From Zingiber officinale (Eukaryota; Streptophyta; Magnoliopsida; Zingiberales; Zingiberaceae), in the NCBI RefSeq assembly GCF_018446385.1, contig NC_055996.1:130124532-130188531 (forward strand): a stretch of DNA of 64,000 bases, written 5' to 3'. The position numbers and the translations under genes are program-made. The notes under the pieces are model-generated. The model searched no databases, was not told the DNA's origin, and was given only the letters and a program-made list of their open reading frames with translations. Positions 10,277 to 20,587 of this stretch are shown here, piece after piece (the stretch's first letter is position 1; the number at the start of each line of letters is the position of its first letter).

Positions 10277-10465
10277 GTCAACGCGCCGATCGGATAGCTG
10301 GTACAAAGTCTAGCTAGGTCGACGGGCCGACCGAATAGCCGGCACGAAGTCCAACTACGTTGACGAGCCGACTGGATAGCTGGCACAAAGTCCAGCTAGG
10401 TCGACGGGTTGACCGGATAGCTAGCATGAAGTCAAGGCTAGTCGACGGGCTGACCGGATGTTTGA
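10277..10465 (+). repeat. 41-bp tandem repeat in the LTR of element H
   Basis: Units start at 10277, 10318, 10359, 10400 and 10441, every 41 bp, each of the form GTCGACGGGCCGACCGGATA followed by GCTGGCACAAAGTCCAGCTAG with variation. There are about 4.6 copies. Confidence 0.9.
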
Positions 10466-10699
10466 CAAAAGGTAAGTCACTAGAGGAGAGTGACTTTGTG
10501 AGGATGCATCCCAGTTGAGGGATAGTAGGCGTTGATTCAGTTTAGGTCCATTTGAGATTTCTATATTGAGACCTTGACTAGTTCATGATCCTGGGAGGAC
10601 AAGAACTAATTACTACTATTTATATTTGTGCTAACACTTGTCTTGTAGGTTATTTCGACTAACACATGTTTGCAGGGTAAGAAAACAACATTGCCTTTG

Positions 10700-10908
10700 G
10701 GTGAACAGTACCCGAAGGCGCCTTCCAAGGCTATGGAAGGCGCCTTGGTACTATTCATAGAAGGCGCCTTCCATGGCTAGGAAGGCTCCCTCAGCAGGAT
10801 AATTTTTAGAATCGGTCACAGATAAGTGCCGGTTTACTCGGGATAGAGTTTGCCTTATTGAAGGCACCTTCCATGCTTATGGGAGGCGTCCTCCAAGCCC
10901 TTTATAAG
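10700..10908 (+). promoter_or_regulatory. LTR promoter of H: AAGGCGCCTT palindromes then TATA box
   Basis: Four or more copies of the palindrome AAGGCGCCTT or close variants (first three at about 10714, 10740 and 10763) precede the TATA box TTTATAAGAC (10901-10910) by 20-200 bp. Palindrome arrays upstream of the core promoter are a described hallmark of Sirevirus LTRs. Confidence 0.65.
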
Positions 10909-10958
10909 ACAGTCTCGAGTAGGCACTTCATCATTAAGTACATACAAGCTACTACACG

Positions 10959-12722
10959 TGTTAGTTAGAGCCCTAGAGCCAATCATTTGATGATTGTTGT
11001 ATGGACTCATTGTATCATATTCTTATATATAAAAGCATTTAGTTTTTGGTTATTATGCTTACTTGTATTGGTGCCAAATAAACTAAGTATAATAGCGTCC
11101 TTGAGTAGAAGGTTCTTACCTATATCAATCGATTGGTTGAATTGATAGTGAGATGATATAGGGAACACTACTCTTAATCATTCCTAGTCGAGTATTAACA
11201 TTCAGGGACAATGTTAATGCAATAAGACTAGCATGTAGGTCAACTCGATGACTTGATCTCACAAGTCATGGATATAGAGATATCAAGTTGACACATGGGT
11301 ATGCATTGGAGAATGTATACTGAATGACCCGCCATGAGAAAGTATCATGGATCGTTATATGAGTGTCATATACTTTCTCATGTGGCTATTAGTATGACTA
11401 CTAGTCCTTGGACCTAAAGTCACCATGGATCTCTACATAAGGAGTTATGTACTTTGGTTTCGTCAAACGTCACCCGTAACTGGGTAGACTATAAAGGCGA
11501 TTACTGGGTATGTAACGAATTATGCAGATGGATGTGAGTCATGTAGATGGGATCTATCCCTCCTATATGACGGGAGCGACATCGATATTCTTGATAGAGT
11601 GAGACCACTAAGTGCATGACCATGCCCAAATGAGTCAATATGAGATGTTGAGCTCATTTGATTGAGTGAGTCTACTTGGAGTTCATGATTTAGATTGATT
11701 AGAGGATGACACGGTCTATGCCTCATATTGATCAATCTAGATGTCTAGGATAGAAGGACACTTGTCATATATTGTGATGAGTCACAATTAGTAGTCACAA
11801 GGTGATGTTGGATCTCAACATTCTTATAACTTTGGTAGTAATGATGTGTTGCTAGATGTCGCTCATTACTTATGCTTCTAAATGGGTTTAGGAGCATTGC
11901 CAATGTTATAAGAACCTATAGGGTCACACACAAAGGACAATTAGATGGAGATTAGGTTCATATGATAAACCAAGAGGATTAGATTCATGTGATGAATCAA
12001 ATTGGATTAAGAGTAATCCTAATTGAACTAATTGAGTTGGACTCAATTTGATTCATGTGTTCAATGAGTCTAATTTAGATTATGACTCATTGAATTAATT
12101 TAATTAAATGAATTAGATTCATTATATTAAATTGGCTTGAATCAAATGGTTGGATTTGATCAACCATGGGAGTTATAATGTCATGTTTGACTTGACTTGA
12201 GAGGAAGAGGAAAAGTCAAGTTTGACTTGACTATATGCCACCTCATTTGTGAGTTGGCATTAAGTGGCCAATAATGGTGTTACACATCATCATGTTTAGC
12301 ACATGTGTGTGCCACCTCATGGAGGTTACAAATCTCCTCTTTAATGGCCACATTCAATGAGAAAGGAGGTTACAAACCTTAGAGTGGCCGGCCACTTATG
12401 GTGGAATGAATGTGTTAATTTTTCATTCAAGCCAATTGATTCCATCTTCTTCCTTGCTCTCTCTTCTTGCTCTCCCTCTCCTCCTCCTTGGCCGAACCAC
12501 CTAAGGTGCTAGCACACCTTTGTTTGGCCTTCTCCACCTAGTTTGTTCGTGTGGATACTTCTAGAGGATCGTACGTTTGACGATCTCGAGATCCGGCTAA
12601 CCGTTGGACGAGCGGAATTGCGAAGGGCATCGCATCGAGGGTAAATTCCATTGCATCGCATCGGGATTGCAAAGGGCATCGCAACGTAAAAAGACAGTTT
12701 TTGCGGCCCGAAAATCCCAACA
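10959..12722 (+). repeat. 5' LTR of the 15-kb Copia element
   Basis: 1764 bp, TGTTAGTTAGAGCCC to CCCAACA, with a GTGGCCGGCCAC palindrome near 12390. The last 90 bp differ from the 3' LTR, whose 3' end has a longer alternative sequence. Confidence 0.93.
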
Positions 12723-14170
12723 TTGGTATCAGAGCGAGGTTTGAAGCGTGTACAAGTTTAGTTTGTATTTTTTATGAAAAATGTAGGTTCTATAACTTTC
12801 TGTAAATTTAGGTTTTTATGGTTTTTATGAGTATTTTTCTCGTAGAAGCGAAGCAGACACTTGTAGGCTTCGACTACCGAGAAGATTTTTCCAAAACGAC
12901 AAGGTTTCGCCCCAAATCATTTTGGGGCAGCGGACTAAGGCGTTGTAGGATCGCTTAGGAACACTCGCGATGGTTATATCATGGGTAGGGGCGCTGCCCC
13001 TGACCCCGCAAGGGGATTGGTTCCGAGATTGCACCTGAAAATCTTTAATCGGGACTGCCGGGAATTTTTACTTATAAAAATTGTAAAAAATAGTATTAAA
13101 ATTACAGAAAATTATGAAAATTATATAATTTAGAATTATATATAATTTGTGATGGTCATGGCCCAAAAAGACCCAATTTGATTGGAATATTTGTGTTGTA
13201 ATTCATATTACGGCCTGCGCGCTGTCATTTGTGTTGTGTGTACTGTATACTTGATACGCGACCTGCGCGTCATGCCTCTCTTTTATTCTTGTTGTAAATT
13301 AGTTTAGACTCGAATGTAACTCGAGTTTCAAAATTGTAATGTACAAATTAGAGCCGTGGAAGGTCCACTCGAGGCGGAGTTACGAGGAGGGCGCGAGCAA
13401 CACAAGGTGGTCAAAGGGAGGAGCTTGAGAAGCTGTTGACCCTAGGTTGACCATCCGATCTTCTCATTGGCTTGAGAAGATCCTAGTAGGGCCATGACTA
13501 ATCACAAATAGTATAATTAATTGTTTGTGTGTGTGTATTTGATGCATGCTAGTAAAGTAGTTAATTAGCGCCTTAACGATTAGATTAGATCTAAATCGTG
13601 TACAAGATGCACCCTACGATTAGATTAGATCTCAATCGCGTCAACTCTAAAATGCCTACCATGCCGTGATACCTATCACTACCTCGATCACATGTGTTGT
13701 TGAATCTGCCAAAGCAGAGCAACACATATTATCTTGGTAAGGTATGGAGGGACAATTTTGGTCCCGCCTATCAACGCATGGATGAGTAGAGACTCAATTT
13801 GATTGAGTACAACTAGTTAAATCGAGTTTAACTGTAGGCATTCTTCCAACGGTTGGAAAGATAGGTCATAAATCACATTTATATTAATTCTTGGGCGTAT
13901 TAGCCAAAGCTAACTCAAGTTTTAATATAATTGCGGATAATGATCCTATAAACAAGAGTTGCATAGAGATGTAATTGGTAAATTGTTACCTACCGATCAT
14001 ACTAAGTCTTGGGCGATTTAGCCAAAGCTAACTCAAGGGTTAGTATGATGTGGATCTTGTCTCACATGAGTTATAGAATTCAGTGAGAGCATAATTTAAT
14101 TAAAGGCCTAATTAAATGATAAAAAGAATATGATATTTACTTTCTGCTTTTATTTCTGTTGTAGATTGCC
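12723..14170 (+). other. Untranslated leader of the 15-kb Copia element
   Basis: Primer site TGGTATCAGAGC at 12724-12735, followed by about 1.4 kb with no recognisable coding sequence up to the gag start near 14171. Confidence 0.7.
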
Positions 14171-15680
14171 ATGACGTCGAATACGAACTCTTTCTCCATG
14201 CGTTCTGTCCTTGAGAAGGACAAGCTCAACGGAGCAAACTTCCTGGACTGGTACAAGAACCTGAGAATCGTTCTCACTCAGGAAAGGAAACTGTACGTCC
14301 TGGAGCAGCCTATTCCGGAGGCTCCTCCTGCCACTGCCACGTGAGCTGACAAAGATGCTTATAAGAAGCATCAAGATGACACATTAGATGTGTCCTGTCT
14401 AATGCTCGCGACCATGAACTCTGAGCTTCAGAAGCAACACGAGTTGATGGGCACTTACGATATGGTTGAACATCTTCATCAACTGTATCAAGGACAAGCG
14501 AGGCACGAGAGATTCAAGATCTCTAAGACACTATTTCAGTACAAGATGTCAGACGAGGCTCCCGTAGGTCCATATGTGCTCAAGATGATTGGGTACATAG
14601 AGAACCTACAGAAGTTGGGGTTCCCACTTGGCCAAGAGCTGGTCACTGACCTGATCTTGCAGTCATTGCCAGATAGCTAAGTCAATTCGTTCTAAATTAT
14701 AACATGAACGAAATTAACAAGCCACTGCCTAAGCTGCTTAGCATGTTAAGAACTGCTGAGCTCAACCTTAAGAAGGTTAAGCCCAACTCTGTTCCGATGG
14801 TTCAGAAACATAAGGACAAGGGCAAGCCCAAAGGCAAGGGAAAGTCCCAAGCCAAGGGCAAAGGCAAGGCACTGAAGCCTAAAGGAGGGGTCGCCAAGGA
14901 TGCTACTTGCTTCCACTGCGGTCAGACCGGGCATTGGATGATGAACTGCAAAGTATACTTGGAGGATCTTAAGAAGAAGCGAAGTAAGACTTCCACTTCA
15001 GGTATATATGTTATAGAAGTCAATCTATATATTTCTTCATCATGGGTATTAGATACCGAATGTGCTTCTCACATTTGTACTAATGTGCAGGCACTGAGAA
15101 ATATCAGGGCATTGACGAAAGATGAGGTGGACCTACGAGTAGGCAATGGAGCACGGGTTGTTGCTGTTGCTGTAGGGACTTATTTTCTATCTCTGCCCTC
15201 TGGGCTTGTACTAGAGTTGGATGATTGTTATTATGTGCCTGCTTTAACTAAGAATATAATTTCAGTTTCTTGTTTGAACAAGAAAGGTTTCTCTTTTATA
15301 ATAAAGGACAAATGTTATTCTGTTTATTTAAAAGATATGTTCTATTGTAGTGCACCTCTGATGAACGGACTCTACATTCTAGACCTTGAAAGCCCTATCT
15401 ATAACATAAATACCAAGAGGTTCAAGTCAAATGACTTGAACCAAACCTATCTCTGGTACTGTCGCTTAGGTCATATAAATGACAAGCGCTTATCCCAGCT
15501 CCATAAGGGTGGTTTGCTGGACTCATTTGATTTTGAATCTTATGAGACATGCGAGTCATGCCTACTAGGCAAGATGACCAAGACTCCCTTTAGTGGGTAC
15601 ATCGAAAGAGCGACTGATTTGTTAGGACTTATACATAGTGATGTATGTGACCCTTTCAATGTCGCTGCTATAGGCGATTA
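14171..15680 (+). pseudogene. Copia gag, zinc knuckle, protease and GAG-pre-integrase region (fossil)
   Basis: Begins with a Copia gag (start MTSNTNSFSMRSVLEKDKLN) containing a UBN2-type block, then a basic Lys-rich stretch and a CCHC knuckle (CFHCGQTGHWMMNC, about 14910-14950). The protease region around WVLDT (about 15045) and the GAG-pre-integrase motif (LGHIN, CESCLLGKM, about 15470-15580) follow. It is cut at 15680 by the nested element and continues at 20588. Broken. Confidence 0.85.
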
Positions 15681-16086
15681 TGTTGGAGCAATCCCAATGG
15701 TCCGTGGGACCATGTGTTTTGGTGTTTGGGCAAAGTGTTTAAGTTAGGTTTACCCTCGTTATTTGATATGTGTACTTGAGTTGTGCAGGACTGCAGGTGA
15801 CACATGTGACTCAGGTTGACGGCTTCGGGTCCGGTGAAGGATGGAGCATCCGAGGGACCGTGGACAAGGCAGCGAGGACAAGGGCCGAGGGAAGCGACTT
15901 CGAGGCATACGCGAAGGATGGCATTGGAGACAAGCCGCGGGCTTGGATGCATCCGAGGGACGAGAGTCAAAGGAAGTAGGCTTGAAGGCAAGAGGTCAAG
16001 GCTGCAAAGAAGAGTCAAGTGAGTTGTGAGGGTCCGAGTGCGAGAGAAATGTACTCGGGATGGGAAACCCTAAGTTTAGGGTTGTA

Positions 16087-16300
16087 CCAGTCGATTGATA
16101 CTGGAACCAGTCGACTGGGGGTGAGCACAGAAAGGTTCTGTGCCCGAAATGGCTTGGATCAGTCGACTGGTACTAGTACCAGTCGACTGGTAGATAGCCG
16201 TTGGAGAGCCATTGGGCTGGCATCAGTCGACTGGTGCAAGGACCAGTCGACTGGTAACGGGCAAATCAGGTTCTGATTTGTTCCAAGCTCTATAAGAAGG
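16087..16300 (+). promoter_or_regulatory. 5' LTR promoter of E1: ACCAGTCGACTGGT palindromes then TATA
   Basis: Five or six copies of ACCAGTCGACTGGT or near variants lie between 16087 and 16258; the copy at 16177-16192 is a perfect 16-bp palindrome. The TATA box CTATAAGAAGG follows at about 16290. The matching region of the 3' LTR (20000-20140) carries ACCGATCGGT-type palindromes at the same places. Confidence 0.8.
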
Positions 16301-16773
16301 AGCTTGGTATGGCCGGCCAAGGCGACGAAATTAGACTTGGTTAAAGCCTAATTAGTAGTCACAAGAGTTCTCAAGTGCTTGTGTAATCCAAGAGGTCTTG
16401 GTGAGTTTGTGGTGAGGTTTCTCCACCCACAAGGAGCGACTTGAGATAGCCGGAGTTTGCCGAGGGCTAATCCACCGACGGATAGGGATCGTCCACCTCA
16501 AGGACAAGCCGTGGAATAGGAGCCCTAATCTCCGAACCACGTTAAACGACCGTGTTAGCGGTTTGCTTGCTCTTTCTTATAGTATTTAGTTTAGCTTGTT
16601 TGTTTTTATTTGTATTCCACTGCGCAAGCTAACAATAGTGTAGAAAGCGAGTATTTGGGGGTACCGTCTATCCAATCCCCCTTCTAGTCGGCCGCAAGAT
16701 CCTCCAACAAGTGGTATCAGAGCGAGGACGCACTTCATCGGACTAACCGCCGAGAAGAGCAACGCATAAGAAG

Positions 16774-18403
16774 ATGGCCGGGTTGATTGTCCCTCCAAAG
16801 TTCGAAGGAGGAAGCCTTGGGGACATCACCTATTGGATGATGAAGATGGAGACCTTCTTCAATACGGATTGGGATATCATGATGGTGATCAAGGAACCGT
16901 TCGAAGACTCGAAAGACAAGAAAGGGAAGAGACTCCGACCACGACGTTGGACGGAAGAGCAAACCACACGATCGGAGGCAAACTCAAAGGTAATAGCAAT
17001 TTTAATTGATTTGTTGCCTAATGATGTTGTGAGTCGTGTAGGTAAATATGAGAATGCCCATGAATTATGGAGCAAAGTGAAGAAATTTTCATGGGAGGAA
17101 TTTTTGCCTACACAAGAAGAAGAAGAAAAATCCAAAGAAAGTGACGAAGTGGTCCAAAAAGGAGAAGAAGGACCAATCGGATGTGGAGCCCAAGGAGATG
17201 GGCTTAGTAGCTCAAGAAGAGGAGGTGGAGCAAACGGAAGTTGAGTCACGCTCAACATCTAAGGAGGAGAAGAAAGATGAGGCATCATCTACATCCTCAA
17301 AGGTTGAAGATGAATCCAAGACAAGTGAAGAAGAAGTCTTGGAAGTCAACCTAGTGAGTACCTCCACCGAAGCAAAGTCAAAAGATCACATCGTGTGCTT
17401 CGGGTGCAATGAAAAGGGACACTACAAGAGTAGATGTCTTATGGGTAAGAAAGAGGTATCTCCTAAACTCAATTCAATTCATTTAGAATCTAATTTGAGT
17501 GATAGGAAAAAGAAGGAGAAGAAACACATTAGATGCTTCACGTGTGGTGAGCGGGGTCACTACCACACAAGATGCTCGAGGAAGGGAGAGTTCAAGAAGT
17601 TGGAGCATCTAAAGAAATGAGAAAAGAAGAAGAGAAGCAAGAGTCAAGGGGGAGCTTCAAGGGTAAGGGAGGTATATCCTAATTTGAAGTGTAATTCAAA
17701 TTCAAATTCTTATGTTCCCATGCATGTTAGGAAAAATAATGTTAATCATTATATGCCCATGTAAAATTTTGGTTTCAAATATCATGATAGGAGTAGGGTA
17801 ATTGTAGATCAAAACCCTAGGAGACTCATTCATGAAAAATTTAGAAATAGTAGACCTAAGGAGACCCAAGGCATAAATCCCAAGAAGGGGAGACATATGC
17901 CTAGAAAGGGTAGGTCTAGGAATGTCCAAGGTGGACATGTTGACTCTAGGGTTAGGAACCTAGAAAGGGAGAATCAAGCTTTGAAGGCAAAGCTTGATGG
18001 TTTAGAGAAATTCCTTAAGAGATTCACTATTGGATCTAAGGGATTAAGTATAGTGTTGGGTAGCCAAAAACCCAACAATGATAGATCGGGCTTGGGATAC
18101 CGATCTAGTCCCTCCAAGGTCAAAAGGAGACCATGTGCTAGGGTGTCACATGATAAGGGCAAGGGAGAGTTATCCAAGGCCAATAAAAAGAAATATGCTA
18201 GAGTTGCATATGATTATGGCAAGGATGATATATCCAAGGTCAAGAAGATAAGGAGATCTTCTAAGAGACATCATTGTGGTATAGCCACAATAGATGAGTC
18301 ACCTAGGGAGGTGGCTAAGGTTAAGAGCTCTAGGGGGAGTTCAAAGAGTCAAATTGGGACCCATGGCCAATGGATCTCAGGTGGGTTCTACTTGGGGGTC
18401 TAG
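16774..18403 (+). pseudogene. Gag region of E1 with two zinc knuckles (fossil)
   Basis: Starts MAGLIVPPKFEGGSLGDITY, the usual N-terminus of Sirevirus-type gag. An acidic/Lys-rich region and two CCHC knuckles follow (CFGCNEKGHYKSRC about 17399-17440, CFTCGERGHYHTRC about 17535-17576). Then comes a Lys/Arg-rich part with a short coiled coil (ENQALKAKLDGLEKFL, about 17970). The reading frame is broken in a few places. No pol follows. Confidence 0.8.
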
Positions 18404-18835
18404 AGGAGCCATGGAGTGTGCCAAATGGTTTAGAGAAGGATTTGAGTCTCAAACCTAGGGATTTGACACACATGAATTATGTTTCATGCATGGAAATATG
18501 ACATTAAGGGTCATATTGCATGATAATTGGTTTTGGATGTATAGATGCCATATAAACCAATGCTAGGGATGCATTGTGGGTTGGTATGGGCAAATACATC
18601 AAAAGGAAGCCAAAACTAGGACTTTAGGTCAAGGTTCAATTGAACCATTTAGCTAGTTTTGGATTTTGTGTCAATCTTGGGATTGGTGATAGATACATTT
18701 TGTAATGTATTTTTCCCAAGTAGACAAGGGTACAATAGACCTCTCCACAAAATTTGGGAATTTTTTGAGATCTAGGGAATTACTGGTGCATTTCTGAAGT
18801 TGGCCTGAAAATGCTGATTTTTTCAGAAATAGGGT

Positions 18836-19035
18836 ACCAGTCGACTAGTGAAGATACCAGTCGACTGGTAACAGTATTTTTGAGCACAGAATGTCTCTGT
18901 AAGCTTATTTTGTCGATACCAGTCGACTGGTGATGATACCAGTCGACTGGTAACAGTAGATTCGACCACAGAATGCTTTTGTAAGGTTGTGTCGAAGGGG
19001 GCAGTCGACTGGCACTTGGGGCAGTCGACTGATAC
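18836..19035 (+). repeat. CAGTCGACTG palindrome array in the 3' untranslated region of E1
   Basis: Six copies of CAGTCGACTG or close variants, the same core as in the 5' LTR of E1, occur outside the LTR here, two with the full ACCAGTCGACTGGT. The cassette exists both in the LTR and internally. Confidence 0.85.
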
Positions 19036-19237
19036 CAGCCTGAAAGTGTTTTTCAGCGCTGATCTTGACCATGTCAACTCGTTTAGATGTATGGGATCCA
19101 TGGGGGATAAATACATGAGTTTAGGGTCAGTTTGGATGATAAATTTTCAACAATTGGGATATTGTTGGAGAACTTTTTGGATGTTAGGCAAAGTGGGAGA
19201 AGTAAGGTTTAATTGGGAAAACCTTAAGTTCCTTTGC

Positions 19238-19450
19238 GTAGGGGGAGCCTTGGGATAGGTTCTTAAAAAGCCCTGTGATAAAATCCTAGCTCAATGGGGA
19301 GCATAGGTGTAGGGGGAGCTTTGGGATAGGTTCTTAAAAAACCCTGTGATAAAATCCTAGCTCAATGGGGAGCGTAGGTGTAGGGGGAGCCTTATGATAG
19401 GTTTCAATGCATGTTTGCATTTTGTTTCGGCGGTTGCCAAGTGTGTAGCC
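19238..19450 (+). repeat. 71-bp tandem repeat carrying polypurine tracts
   Basis: Units start at 19238, 19309 and 19380, each opening GTAGGGGGAGC and running through a TCAATGGGGAGC segment. The repeated purine tracts resemble the true polypurine tract before the 3' LTR. A cluster of polypurine-tract copies upstream of the 3' LTR is a known Sirevirus trait. Confidence 0.85.
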
Positions 19451-20587
19451 TTGGCAATGTAAGTCCATTCGGCGGTGTAAGTCCAAGTGTGTAGCCTTGG
19501 CATTGTAAGTCCATTGTTTTAGCATGTTTATTTGCTATATGTTTTCCCTAACTTAAACGTATTGCCAAACACCAAAAAGGGGGAGATTGTTGAAGCAATC
19601 CCAATGGTCCGTGGGACCATGTGTTTTGGTGTTTGGGCAAAGTGTTTAAGTTAGGTTTACCCTCATTATTTGATATGTATACTTGAGTTGTGCAGGACTG
19701 CAGGTGACACATGTGACTCAGGTTGACGGCTTCGGGTCCGGTGAAGGATGGAGCATCCGAGGGACCGTGGACAAGGCAGCGAGGATAAGGGCCGAGGGAA
19801 GCGACTTCGAGGCATACGCGAAGGATGGCATTGGAGACAAGCCGCGGGTTTGGATGCATCCGAGGGACGAGAGCCAAAGGAAGTTGGCTTGAAGGCAAGA
19901 GGTCAAGGCTGCAAAGAAGAGTCAAGTGAGTCGTGAGGGTCCGAGTGCGAGAGAAATGTACTCGGGATGGGAAACCCTAAGTTTAGGGTTGTACGATCGA
20001 CATCGAACCGATCGATTGGGGTGAGCTGAAGGTTCTGTGCGAAATGGTGGATCGATCGTGGTACTAGTACCGATCGGTAGATAGCCGCTTGGAGAGCCAT
20101 TGTTGGCATCGATCGGTGCAAGGACCACGGTCGGTAACGCAAATCAGGTTCTGATTTGTTCCAAGCTCTATAAGAAGGAGCTTGGTATGGCCGGCCAAGG
20201 CGACGAAATTAGACTTGGTTAAAGCCTAATTAGTAGTCACAAGAGTTCTCAAGTGCTTGTGTAATCCAAGAGGTCTTGGTGAGTTTGTGGTGAGGTTTCT
20301 CCACCCACAAGGAGCGACTTGAGATAGCCGGAGTTTGCCGGGGGCTAATCCACCGACGGATAGGGATCGTCCACCTCAAGGACAAGCCGTGGAGTAGGAG
20401 CCCTAATCTTCGAACCACGTTAAACGAACGTGTTAGCGGTTTACTTGCTCTTTCTTATAGTATTTAGTTTAGCTTGTTTGTTTTTATTTGTATTCCGCTG
20501 CGCAAGCTAACAATAGTGTAGAAAGCGAGTATTTGGGGGTGCCGTCTATCCAACCCCCCTTCTAGCCGGCCGCAAGATCCTCCAACA

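Larger units (their letters stand above)
15681..20587 (+). mobile_element. Gag-only, non-autonomous Sirevirus-like LTR element (E1), nested in the Copia
   Basis: LTRs 15681-16709 (1029 bp) and 19588-20587 (1000 bp), TGTTG...CCAACA; target-site duplication GATTA/GACTA; primer site TGGTATCAGAGC at 16712-16723; polypurine tract AAAAAGGGGGAGA just before 19588. Between the LTRs there is a gag with two zinc knuckles and a coiled-coil stretch, then about 1.2 kb without coding sequence; protease, integrase, RT and RNase H are all absent. Several GTAGGGGGAG tracts repeat upstream of the 3' LTR, as in Sireviruses. LTRs are nearly identical except in the palindrome cassette just upstream of the TATA box. 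Young, and dependent on other elements for movement. Confidence 0.9.
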
